Shown here in pieces: positions 9,801 to 17,699 of a stretch of DNA of 64,000 nt. The notes under the pieces were generated by a model. The model made no database searches. It had not been told where the DNA came from and saw only the letters and a program-made list of their open reading frames with translations. How positions within the stretch are numbered: position 1 is the first letter of the stretch; each line of letters starts with the position of its first letter. The stretch is from Phytohabitans houttuyneae (GTDB taxonomy: Bacteria > Actinomycetota > Actinomycetes > Mycobacteriales > Micromonosporaceae), in the NCBI RefSeq assembly GCF_011764425.1, contig NZ_BLPF01000001.1, forward strand, positions 372,001 through 436,000, in the 5' to 3' direction. The position numbers and the translations under genes are program-made.

Positions 9801-10669
9801 CCACTGTCCAAGCCGCGCTGAGCGGGATCCTGCTGGGTGGGCTGTACGCCCTGATGGCCGCCGGCGTCTCGGTGACCTGGGGCGTGCTGCGGATCATCAA
9901 CCTGGCCCACTTCGGCATGATCCTGCTCGGCGCGTACCTGACCTTCGAGCTGGCCACCGCGTGGCGGGTCAACCCGCTCGTCACGCTGGTGGTCAGCGTG
10001 CCGGCGATGTTCGTGCTCGGCGGCGCGCTGCAGTGGGCGTTCGACGCCCTGCGCGTCTCCGAGCTCAACTCGCTGCTGATCACGTTCGGCGTGCTGATCG
10101 TCGTGGTCCAGTCGGTCTCCAACATCTGGAGCGCCGACTTCCAGCGGATGGCGGCGGAGGTCAACCCGTACGCCACCGAGTCGGTGCGGCTCGGCCGCTT
10201 CGTCTTCCCGGTTCCGACGCTCCTCGCGTTCGGCATCGCGCTGCTGGTCATCCTCGGCGCGCACCTTGTGCTGCGGCGCACGTTCATCGGCCGGGCGCTG
10301 CGGGCCTACGCCGAGGACCGGCCGATCGCGGCCGCGTTCGGGATCGACCACCGCAGGATCGGGGTACTGCTCGCGGCGGTCACCGGCGCCACCGCCGCGG
10401 TCGCCGGCATGCTCTTCTCACTCGCCAACTCGCTCACCCCGGCGACCGCGTTCGAGTGGTTCGGCACGGTGTTCGCGGTGGTCATCCTCGGCGGCATCGG
10501 CCACCTGGTCGGCACGCTCGCCGCCGGGGTACTCGTCGGGCTGCTGTCCAGCGTCGTGTCGGTGGTGCTCTCCCCCGCCACGGCGCCGTTCGTGCTCTTC
10601 TCCGCGATCGTCCTCGCCCTGATCCTGCGACCGCAGGGCCTGTTCACCACGGCGGGAGCACACCGATGA
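9797..10669 (+). CDS. livH: LivH-type ABC permease
   Basis: 290 residues, highly hydrophobic with about eight membrane segments. It opens LSGILLGGLYALMAAGVSVTWGVLRIINLAHFGMILLGAY, the standard LivH N-terminal region. The RALRAYAEDRPIAAAFGID loop is the EAA-like segment that docks the ATPases. It would pair with the LivM half of the next protein to form the channel. ATGA overlaps join it to genes on both sides, indicating translational coupling. Confidence 0.93.
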   Translation: MTTVQAALSGILLGGLYALMAAGVSVTWGVLRIINLAHFGMILLGAYLTFELATAWRVNPLVTLVVSVPAMFVLGGALQWAFDALRVSELNSLLITFGVLIVVVQSVSNIWSADFQRMAAEVNPYATESVRLGRFVFPVPTLLAFGIALLVILGAHLVLRRTFIGRALRAYAEDRPIAAAFGIDHRRIGVLLAAVTGATAAVAGMLFSLANSLTPATAFEWFGTVFAVVILGGIGHLVGTLAAGVLVGLLSSVVSVVLSPATAPFVLFSAIVLALILRPQGLFTTAGAHR

Positions 10670-12540
10670 CCCGGCGCTTCGCGATCGGCTTCCCGCTCGT
10701 GGTAGCCGTGCTCGCCTGCCTCTCGCTGTACCGGGTGACGCTCGGCTTCCCGCTGTTCTACCTCGCGCTGCTCACGCTCATGCTCTTCTGGGTCACGCAG
10801 GCGACGAGCTGGAACATCCTGTCCGGCTACAGCGGGTACTTCAGCTTCGGCCAGGCGGCGTACGTGGGAATCGGCGCCTACAGCACGGCTGTCCTCTTCG
10901 GACGCCACGGGGTCAGCTTCTACCTGACGATCCTCGTGGCGGCCGGGCTCAGCGCGGTGCTCGCGCTGGCGATCGGGGCCATCGCCTTCCGCCTGCGCTC
11001 GCTGCGCGGGGAGATCTTCGCGCTGCTCACGCTCGCCGTGCCGTTCATCCTCGCGGCCCTCGCCCGGATCAACTCGTCGATCGACGGCGGGCAGGGCATC
11101 ATCGTCGCCGTCCCGCCCTTCCCCGAGGGGCTCGGGCTCTTTCAGGACTTCCTCTACCTGCTCAACCTGCTCGTCGCCGCGCTCGCGGTGCTTGTCGCGT
11201 ACCTGATGCAGAAGTCCCGCTTCGGCTGGGCGCTGTCGGCGGTGCGGGACGCCGAGGACGTGGCCGAAGGGCTGGGTGTGCCGACCTTCCGGTACAAGCT
11301 GCTGGCGCTGGTGGCCAGCGCGGTCATCGGCGGCGTGGGCGGCAGCCTCTTCGCGCTGCAGATCGGCTTCGTGGCGGTGGACAGCATCTTCCACCTGACC
11401 GTGCCGCTGTTCGTCATCGTGATGAGCGTCCTCGGTGGACGGACGCACTGGCTCGGCCCGGTCGTGGGCGTGGTGCTCGTCGTGCTCCTGCAGGACCGGC
11501 TCACCGCGTCCGGGCTCGGCGAGTGGCAGCTCATCGTGCTGGGCGCGATGCTCGTCCTGCTGGTCGTGCTGGCTCCCGAGGGTTTGTACGCGCGGCTCCG
11601 CACGCGCCCGCTGGTCGCGCTCGTCACCGCGGCCGTGGTGGTCGCGGTCGTGTGGCTGCCCGGCGAGCCGCTCGACGCGATGCTGGCCGGGCTGCTGGCG
11701 GCGACGGTGGTGGCCCTGGTCCCCTGGCGGCGCGCGGTCCCGCCGCCGCTGCCGGAGCCCGCGTCCCGCGGGCCCGTCGAAATCACTCCGGCGGCACCGG
11801 TCGCGCTCGGAGAGGTCCTGATCGAGTGCCGGAACGTGGCCCGCTACTTCGGCGGCGTCCGCGCGCTCGAGGACGTCTCGTTCACCGTGCGCGAGGGCGA
11901 GATCGTCGGGCTCGTCGGCCCGAACGGCTCCGGCAAGACCACCCTCGTCAGCATCCTCTCCGGCAACCTGCGCCCCACCCGGGGCAGTGTCCAGATCGCC
12001 GGCAACGACCTCGCCAAGCTCCCGCCGCACCGGGTCGCCCACGCGGGGGTCGCCCGCACCTACCAGATCCCCCGGCCGTTCACCTCGATGACCGTGCGCG
12101 ACAACGTCGCGATGGCCATCATGTTCGGCCGCTCGCCGCGGTCGCTGGCCACCGCCCGGCGGGACGCCGCCGAGCCGCTCGACGTCGTCGGCCTCGGGCA
12201 CCTCGCCGGCGCATACCCCGACAAGCTCAACCTCCACCAGCGCCAGCTGCTGGAGATCGCCCGTGCCCTCGCCGCCGACCCGAAGGTGCTGCTGCTGGAC
12301 GAGGCGCTGGCCGGCCTCAACCCCGCCGAGATCGACAACGCGGTGGAGGTGATCCGGCGCGTGCACCGCTCCGGCGTCTCCATCGTGATCGTCGAGCACC
12401 TGCTGCGCGTGGTGAACCAGCTCGCCACCCGCATCGTCGTGCTCGACCGCGGTACCCGCCTCGCCGACGGCGACCCGCGCGAGGTGCTCACCGACCCGGC
12501 GGTCGTCCGGGCCTACCTGGGGAAGCGCGCTCATGCTTGA
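10666..12540 (+). CDS. LivM-LivG fusion: ABC permease joined to ATPase
   Basis: A 624-residue fusion. Residues 1 to about 365 are a LivM permease (SGYSGYFSFGQAAYVGIGAYS; docking loop SAVRDAEDVAEGLGV; further hydrophobic segments). A Pro-rich linker (about 365-385) leads to a LivG ATPase with Walker A GPNGSGKT (418-425), Q-loop region RTYQIPRPF, an atypical signature LNLHQRQLLEIARAL, Walker B KVLLLDEALAGLNP with catalytic Glu546, and the switch EHLLRVV. Permease and ATPase are usually separate genes, so the fusion fixes their stoichiometry. No internal stop or frame change suggests it is an error. Confidence 0.92.
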   Translation: MTRRFAIGFPLVVAVLACLSLYRVTLGFPLFYLALLTLMLFWVTQATSWNILSGYSGYFSFGQAAYVGIGAYSTAVLFGRHGVSFYLTILVAAGLSAVLALAIGAIAFRLRSLRGEIFALLTLAVPFILAALARINSSIDGGQGIIVAVPPFPEGLGLFQDFLYLLNLLVAALAVLVAYLMQKSRFGWALSAVRDAEDVAEGLGVPTFRYKLLALVASAVIGGVGGSLFALQIGFVAVDSIFHLTVPLFVIVMSVLGGRTHWLGPVVGVVLVVLLQDRLTASGLGEWQLIVLGAMLVLLVVLAPEGLYARLRTRPLVALVTAAVVVAVVWLPGEPLDAMLAGLLAATVVALVPWRRAVPPPLPEPASRGPVEITPAAPVALGEVLIECRNVARYFGGVRALEDVSFTVREGEIVGLVGPNGSGKTTLVSILSGNLRPTRGSVQIAGNDLAKLPPHRVAHAGVARTYQIPRPFTSMTVRDNVAMAIMFGRSPRSLATARRDAAEPLDVVGLGHLAGAYPDKLNLHQRQLLEIARALAADPKVLLLDEALAGLNPAEIDNAVEVIRRVHRSGVSIVIVEHLLRVVNQLATRIVVLDRGTRLADGDPREVLTDPAVVRAYLGKRAHA

Positions 12541-13237
12541 GATCCGGGACCTGGATGCCTTCTACGGCGACGCGCAAGCGCTGTGGGGCGTCACGATGGA
12601 CGTCCACGATGGAGAGACCGTGGCCGTCCTCGGCACCAACGGTGCCGGCAAGTCCACTCTTGTCAACGCCGTCGCCGGGCTGCACGCCAAGCGGCGCGGC
12701 AGGGTGGCCGTGGGCGGTACCGACATCGCCCACCTGCCCGCACACAAGGTCTGCGGCCACGGCGTCGCCGTCGTGCCCGAGGGCCGCCGGGTCTTCCCGT
12801 CCATGTCCGTGTACGACAACCTCTGCCTCGGCGCGTACCGCCGCGCGGCCCGCGCCGGCTACCGCGGCAGCCTCGAGCGGGTGTACGACATCTTCCCCCG
12901 GCTGCGGCAGCGCACCGGGCAGCTCGCCGGCAGCCTGAGCGGCGGTGAGCAGCAGATGCTGGCGATCGGCCGGGCGCTCATGGCACAGCCGAAGCTGCTG
13001 CTGCTCGACGAGCCGTCGCTGGGGCTGGCCCCGGTGATGACCGACGAGGTGTTCGAGGCCATCGAGGCGGTGAACGCGCAGGGCGTCAGCGTGCTGCTGG
13101 TCGAGCAGGACGTCGACCGCGCGCTGGAGGCCGCCGGCCGTGGCTACCTGCTGGCCGAGGGGCGGGTGGCCGGCAGCGGCACCTCCGCCGAGCTCCGCGC
13201 CAGCGACACCGTCCAGCGCAGCGTGCTGGGCATCTGA
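12533..13237 (+). CDS. livF: LivF-type ABC ATPase
   Basis: 234 residues. Walker A GTNGAGKS (34-41), Q-loop/VVPEGRRVFPSMSVYDNL typical of LivF, signature LSGGEQQMLAIGRAL, Walker B KLLLLDEPSLGLAP and switch LLVEQDVDRAL are all intact. It is the second ATPase of the importer, partnering the LivG half of the upstream fusion. It overlaps that gene by 8 nt, so it is co-translated. Confidence 0.95.
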   Translation: MLEIRDLDAFYGDAQALWGVTMDVHDGETVAVLGTNGAGKSTLVNAVAGLHAKRRGRVAVGGTDIAHLPAHKVCGHGVAVVPEGRRVFPSMSVYDNLCLGAYRRAARAGYRGSLERVYDIFPRLRQRTGQLAGSLSGGEQQMLAIGRALMAQPKLLLLDEPSLGLAPVMTDEVFEAIEAVNAQGVSVLLVEQDVDRALEAAGRGYLLAEGRVAGSGTSAELRASDTVQRSVLGI

Positions 13238-13261
13238 CTCTCTGACCGAGGAGTATCCACA

Positions 13262-14914
13262 ATGCACAGAGATGGCGATACCACCATGCCTGGAATCGGC
13301 CGAAGAAACCTCCTGCTGACGGGCGCCGCCGCCGGTGTCGCCGGCGTCGTCGCGGCACCGACCGCCGCGTCGGCGCACGGCCAGGCCGACCGCACCGCGC
13401 TCGTCAACGGCCGCATCCACACCATGGACAAGCGAAGCTCGGTGGTGAACGCGGTCCTCGTGGAAGACGGCGTATTCACCGCGGTCGGCCGCGACGTCCC
13501 GCGCGGCGGTCCCGGCCTCAGGGTGATCGACCTGCGCGGCCGCACGGTCGTGCCCGGCATCATCGAGGGCCACGTCCACATCGTCAGCCTGGCCAACCGG
13601 CCCGGCTACCACGTGGTCATCGAAAACGCCCGGAACGTCCGCGAGATACAGGAGATGCTCGCCAAACGGCGGCGGGGCGTACCGCCGGGCGAGTTCGTCA
13701 CGGCCATGGGCGGCTGGCACCCGAACATGTTCGCCGAGCGGCGCGTGCCTACGCTGGCCGAGCTCGACGAGGCGGTACCCGACCGGCCGGTGCTGCTCTT
13801 CCAGAACTTCAGCGGCCCGGCGCGGACGAACACGCTCGGCAAGGCGTTCCTGGAGACCGCGTCGATCCCGGTGGTGGTGGCCGCGGACGGCACGATCGCG
13901 GCCGGCGCGCAGTCCAACGCCGCGCTGTACCACCTGCGGGTGCGGCAGAGCTTCGAGGACAAGAAGCGCAGCACGCGGGACGCGATGGCGTACTCGGCGA
14001 GCGTCGGCCTCACCGCCTCCCTGGACCAGGTGCTTTTCCCGGCGCCCGGCCCGCTCGCGCCGACGCAGAGCCTGTCCAACCTGGACCACTACCGCATGTA
14101 CGACCCGTGGCTCGCGGTGCACGCCGACGGCGACGCGATCGTGCGGCTGCAGACCAACTTCCTGCACAACCAGAACGACATCAACCTGCCCGAGCTGAAG
14201 GAGCGGCTGCGCAACGTCTTCCCGCTCTTCGGCGACGACCTGCTGATGACCGGCGCGATCGGCGAGTGGGGCGCGCCCGGCGACGGCTCCGGCGCGGCCT
14301 GGCTGGAGGCGCAGCGGGTCATCGCGCAGGCGCGGTGGCGCAACACGAACCGTGCGCTGAGCCTGGCCCAGTTTCAGAACATCGTCGCGGCGTACGAGGC
14401 GGTGGACGCGGAGTTCGGCATCAAGGACCTGCGGTGGACCGTCCACCACGTGCCGTTCGTGAGTCCGGACCTGCTGGCCCGGCTGGGCGCGCTCGGCGGC
14501 AGCGTGCAGGTCGGCACGTTCCGCTACCCCTCGGGCACGGCGGGCGCCAGCGGCTCACCGTTCCGGTCCATCCTGGACAGTGGCATCCCGCACGCCGGCA
14601 TCCACATGGACGGCGTGCACATCGCGCCGCTCAACCCGTTCTTCGGCCTGTACTTCGCGGTCACCGGCCGCAACGCGGTCGGCGACCTCATCAACGACGG
14701 CGAGCAGGTCACGCGGGGCGAGGCGCTGCGGATGTTCACCATCAACAACGCCTGGCACCTGAGCATGGAGGACAAGATCGGCTCGATCGAGAAGGGCAAG
14801 CTGGCCGATCTCGTGGTCCTCGACCGGGACTACTTCTCCGTGCCGGCCGAGGACATCAAGCACCTCCGCCCCGTGCTGACGATGGTCGGCGGCAAGGTCG
14901 TGCACGAGCGCTGA
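13262..14914 (+). CDS. Tat-exported amidohydrolase, Amidohydro_3 family (paralogue 2)
   Basis: 550 residues, clearly paralogous to the first gene of the operon over its whole length. A twin-arginine signal (GRRNLLLTGAAAGVAG) precedes TALVNGRIHTMDKRSSVV. HxH is kept (His104/His106 in PGIIEGHVHI), as are His396 (TVHHVPF) and Asp450 (HMDGVHIAP). However, the segment matching EVHSLS of paralogue 1 reads TNRALS, so Arg364 replaces the strand-5 metal-ligand His. The enzyme may have a different metal site, a different reaction, or act as a binding protein. Starts at ATG 13262 after GAGGAG; 13286 is an alternative. Last gene of the operon, 24 nt after livF. Confidence 0.87.
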   Translation: MHRDGDTTMPGIGRRNLLLTGAAAGVAGVVAAPTAASAHGQADRTALVNGRIHTMDKRSSVVNAVLVEDGVFTAVGRDVPRGGPGLRVIDLRGRTVVPGIIEGHVHIVSLANRPGYHVVIENARNVREIQEMLAKRRRGVPPGEFVTAMGGWHPNMFAERRVPTLAELDEAVPDRPVLLFQNFSGPARTNTLGKAFLETASIPVVVAADGTIAAGAQSNAALYHLRVRQSFEDKKRSTRDAMAYSASVGLTASLDQVLFPAPGPLAPTQSLSNLDHYRMYDPWLAVHADGDAIVRLQTNFLHNQNDINLPELKERLRNVFPLFGDDLLMTGAIGEWGAPGDGSGAAWLEAQRVIAQARWRNTNRALSLAQFQNIVAAYEAVDAEFGIKDLRWTVHHVPFVSPDLLARLGALGGSVQVGTFRYPSGTAGASGSPFRSILDSGIPHAGIHMDGVHIAPLNPFFGLYFAVTGRNAVGDLINDGEQVTRGEALRMFTINNAWHLSMEDKIGSIEKGKLADLVVLDRDYFSVPAEDIKHLRPVLTMVGGKVVHER

Positions 14915-14934
14915 GTCGACGGGCCACCACGCGA

Positions 14935-14969
14935 GCGCGGGCGGGCGTACGGCGAGTCCGCCCCGCGCC
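14935..14969. terminator. Hairpin between convergent genes
   Basis: GCGCGGGCGG pairs with CCGCCCCGCGC (one bulge) across about 13 nt, 20 nt after the amidohydrolase stop and before the sortase stop. No T-run, so this is a weak bidirectional terminator candidate. Confidence 0.45.
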
Positions 14970-15002
14970 GAGCCCTGGGACCTGTACGACGGCCCGGGGA
15001 GC

Positions 15003-16241
15003 CTAGCGGCGTGCCTTCACCAGCGAGGCGTACACGACGACGTTGTCGGCGTAGCCGGTGGCACCGCCCACCCAGCGCCCGCCGCAGGTGATCAGGCGCA
15101 ACCCGGGGCGGCTGAAGTCGCCGAACACCTCATCCGCCGGCAGCTCGTCGCGGTCGTAGCGCTTGACCGAGTTCACCTCGAAGACCGCTACCGAACCGTC
15201 CGCGCGGTCGACCTCCACGCGGTTGCCCGGCCGCAGGCGGGACAGCTTGTGGAAGACCGACGGACCCGCGCCGTTGTCCACGTGGCCGACGATGACCGCG
15301 GGCCCGTACTCGCCGGGCGTGGGCCCCTTGTCGTACCAGCCGGCCTCGTCGAACCGCTCGCCGCGCGGCACGTCGATCGCGCCGCCCGTGGTGTTGCCGA
15401 CGCCGTGCACCGGCGCGTCGATCCGGACCGACCTCGCCCGGATACTCACCGGCAGGCTGCGCGCCAGCACCGGAAAGTCGCGCGGCGCGGGCCAGAAGCG
15501 GGCGGCCGGCCCGTCGGGAAGCACGTCGACGCCGGTGAGCCGCTCGAACGCGAAGCCGGTCACGGTCAGCAGCATCACCGCGATGATCAGCGACATCGCC
15601 AGCCGTATCCCCCAGTCCGGCCCGCCCACCCGCCACGCCGCACGCCGGAGCCGGCCACTGCGCCGGCGGACGAAGTCGCGCGTCCGGTCCGGTGGCCGCC
15701 GTGGCGCGCGCCGGTCGGCGTACCGGGGCGGTGCCGGCACGGTCGCCGCTCGCGCGGGTGCCCGTGGCGGTGCGTCCGCAGCGGCGGGTCGCGACCGGTC
15801 GGTGCCGGGCCGCTGCGGCTCCTCGACGCCCGCCGCCTGCTGACGGGCGGCGATGGCGGCACGGGACACCGGCGACGCCTGGCGGCGCACGGCGACGGCC
15901 GCGCGTTCCGGGCCCGGCGGTGCGGCTTCTAGCGCCCGGCGCGCCGCACCGCCCGGCGCGGGACCGCCCGCCGGCGGCTCGCCCTTCGCCGCGCGAGCAC
16001 GCGGCCGCTCCGGTGGCACGTCCTTCGCGAGAGGGCGCGGCCGCTCCTGTGGCACGTCCTTCGCGGGAGCGCGCGGCCGCTCCGGTGGCGCGTCCTTCGA
16101 GGGACCGCGTGGCCCCTTGGGCCGGTGACGTCCCGGCGGTGAGGAGGCCACGCTCGCGCGGGCGACCTCGCGGGCGATGCCCACCGCCGCGGCCGCCACC
16201 GCCTCGGCGCCCGGCCAGCGCCGGTCCTGGCTTGCGGCCAT
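15003..16241 (-). CDS. Class F-like actinobacterial sortase with repetitive N-terminus
   Basis: 412 residues. A long Pro/Arg/Ala-rich cytoplasmic N-terminus (to about 230) holds three 12-residue repeats (KDVPPERPR type). One membrane helix (LAMSLIIAVMLLTVTGFAF) leads to the extracytoplasmic sortase barrel. Catalytic residues are visible: His320 in VGHVDN, Cys386 in LITCGG and Arg389 just after. The barrel region is typical for class E/F enzymes, but the N-terminal arm is unusually long. Sortases cleave a sorting signal and attach proteins to the wall or each other. It is 11 nt after the membrane-anchored protein at 16253, a likely partner. Confidence 0.88.
   Translation of the reverse strand: MAASQDRRWPGAEAVAAAAVGIAREVARASVASSPPGRHRPKGPRGPSKDAPPERPRAPAKDVPQERPRPLAKDVPPERPRARAAKGEPPAGGPAPGGAARRALEAAPPGPERAAVAVRRQASPVSRAAIAARQQAAGVEEPQRPGTDRSRPAAADAPPRAPARAATVPAPPRYADRRAPRRPPDRTRDFVRRRSGRLRRAAWRVGGPDWGIRLAMSLIIAVMLLTVTGFAFERLTGVDVLPDGPAARFWPAPRDFPVLARSLPVSIRARSVRIDAPVHGVGNTTGGAIDVPRGERFDEAGWYDKGPTPGEYGPAVIVGHVDNGAGPSVFHKLSRLRPGNRVEVDRADGSVAVFEVNSVKRYDRDELPADEVFGDFSRPGLRLITCGGRWVGGATGYADNVVVYASLVKARR
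15999..16106 (-). repeat. Three tandem 36-bp units inside the sortase gene
   Basis: Units at about 15999-16034, 16035-16070 and 16071-16106, sharing GCGCGGCCGCTCC and ACGTCCTTCG. They encode 12-residue repeats of the form (A/P)xxKD(V/A)PxERPR. The length is a multiple of three, so copy-number change keeps the frame. Confidence 0.85.
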
Positions 16242-16252
16242 GCCGTCGCGGC

Positions 16253-16777
16253 TCAGCCGCCGGATCCGGCGCCGCGGCGGCTCCGGACGGCCAGTGCCAC
16301 GCCGGCGCCAACGGCGACGACGCCGAGGCCGCCGGTCAGGACGAGCGGGCTGACCGTGCCGCCCGAGGTGCCGCCGGCGCCGGTGGCGGGGCCACGGGTT
16401 GCCTTACTCATGTTGACGACGGTGAGGGTGGTGCTGGCCGTGGCGCGGTTGGGGCAGGTGAGGACGACGTCGTAGGTGTTGGGCGGCTTGCGGTCCTGCA
16501 CGGTGGCGGTACCGGTGAGCAGGCCGTTGTCCGGGCGGACCGCGACCCGGCCGAAGGCGTCGGAACGCACGTTCGCCGCCTGGTCGTTGCCGTCGCAGCT
16601 GGCCTGGATGTCGACCTGCTCGCCGGCCTGCACGGTGCGCGGCGTGACCTCCACGAAGACCTCAGCACCGCGGGCCGCGGACGCGGCCGAACCGGACACG
16701 AGCGCGGTGGGTCCGGCGAGCACGGCGGCGGACGTGGCGACGACGAACATGGCACGAGCGACGAGGTTGTTGCTCAT
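16253..16777 (-). CDS. Secreted protein with C-terminal membrane anchor, next to sortase
   Basis: About 174 residues. A signal peptide (VARAMFVVATSAAVLAGPTALVSGSAASA) precedes a small beta-type domain with two cysteines (ASCDGN, VLTCPN). A Gly/Thr-rich stretch and a C-terminal hydrophobic helix with a basic tail (VVAVGAGVALAVRSRRG) follow. I see no LPxTG-like motif before the helix. ATG 16777 is chosen; a GTG at 16807 is in frame. It is directly upstream of and co-oriented with the sortase, a pairing common in actinomycetes. Function unknown. Confidence 0.7.
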   Translation of the reverse strand: MSNNLVARAMFVVATSAAVLAGPTALVSGSAASAARGAEVFVEVTPRTVQAGEQVDIQASCDGNDQAANVRSDAFGRVAVRPDNGLLTGTATVQDRKPPNTYDVVLTCPNRATASTTLTVVNMSKATRGPATGAGGTSGGTVSPLVLTGGLGVVAVGAGVALAVRSRRGAGSGG

Positions 16778-16825
16778 CGCGTCGGGTTTCCCAGCCGCCC
16801 GGGACACAAACGGCGGCCGTTGGGG

Positions 16826-17668
16826 TCAGAGGTCGGACTCGAACGTCTTGTCGCGCCACCAGTCCGGATCCGCCCACGGCCCGCCGGGTCGCTGCTCGCG
16901 CACGCCGTCCACGTCCAGGTCGACCCGCTCGTTGAAGAACGCGACCCGGTCCTTGGCGAGCGCGGCGTCGTGGCGGGGCTCGGTGTACGTCCACGCGAGG
17001 TTGACGTGCGGCGTGTCCCCCACCACGACCGACCAGTACGACGCCTCGCCCTTGTACGCGCAGCGCGAGCTGTAGGTGCTCGGCTCCAGCGCGACGCGCA
17101 CGTCGGAGCGGGGGAAGTACCAGCGCGGCACCAGCCCCGTCTCGTAGATGACGACGGCCTCCTCCGACTCGGCAAGCGTCACGCCGTCGAGGCTCACCCG
17201 CACGTGGCGGGAGGATGGGAGCGCGTCCACCCGGTGGTACGGGTCGCGCACGTGCGCCACGGCCGGCATGTCCTCCTCGAACCACTGGTCCATCGCCCGC
17301 CAGTAGAGCGCGATTTGACCGGCGATCCGCTCGGCTCCCGGCGGCGGGGCCGGGTAGGCGATCGCGGCCCGCTCGACGAGCCGGTCGCCGACCCGCAGGT
17401 CCCACACCTGGCTCTCGCCCAGCGCCGCCGACGGTACGCCCGCGGGGCCTGCCACGAGCAGGTCGGTGCGGACGTCGGAGGGCGGGAAGAAGCAGCGCGG
17501 CAGCCGCCCGGGCTCGTGCACGAGCTGGCCGTGCGTGGAGTCGACGACCGTCTCGCCGGCGAGGACGCCCCGCATGCGGCGCGGGTACGGGTCGATGAGC
17601 ACGTTGCCGGGCGCGAACACGCCCGCCGGCACGTGGCCGAACGGGCCGCTCCCCATCGTCAGTGACAT
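16826..17668 (-). CDS. Tandem DUF427-domain protein
   Basis: 280 residues with two similar halves. Each has the DUF427 pattern of a short beta domain with E(P/T)GL(V/P)PR(W/C)(Y/F)FP(R/P)SDVR. The second continues YSSRCAYKGEASYWSVVVGD, a conserved block of the family. The family is widespread in actinobacteria and fungi, with no agreed function. ATG at 17668. It is 31 nt beyond the stop of the spermidine-synthase-like gene, on the same strand, so it could be the tail of that operon. Confidence 0.82.
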   Translation of the reverse strand: MSLTMGSGPFGHVPAGVFAPGNVLIDPYPRRMRGVLAGETVVDSTHGQLVHEPGRLPRCFFPPSDVRTDLLVAGPAGVPSAALGESQVWDLRVGDRLVERAAIAYPAPPPGAERIAGQIALYWRAMDQWFEEDMPAVAHVRDPYHRVDALPSSRHVRVSLDGVTLAESEEAVVIYETGLVPRWYFPRSDVRVALEPSTYSSRCAYKGEASYWSVVVGDTPHVNLAWTYTEPRHDAALAKDRVAFFNERVDLDVDGVREQRPGGPWADPDWWRDKTFESDL

Positions 17669-17699
17669 CGCACCAGCGTGGCACGGCGGCGGGCGCCAG

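Noticed and set aside
10306-12534. A 742-codon open frame antisense to the LivM-LivG fusion
   Set aside because: His/Glu/Gln-rich low-complexity translation typical of the reverse of a GC-rich gene; the sense strand has intact Walker motifs.
15999-16106. A CRISPR-like array of 36-bp units
   Set aside because: The units are contiguous, without spacers, in frame inside the sortase gene, and no cas genes are present.
16253-16777. An LPxTG-type sorting substrate next to the sortase
   Set aside because: The C-terminal helix and basic tail are present, but no LPxTG or LAxTG-like motif precedes the helix.
15692-17665. A 657-codon plus-strand frame across sortase and DUF427 genes
   Set aside because: It spans several real minus-strand genes and shows no domain.
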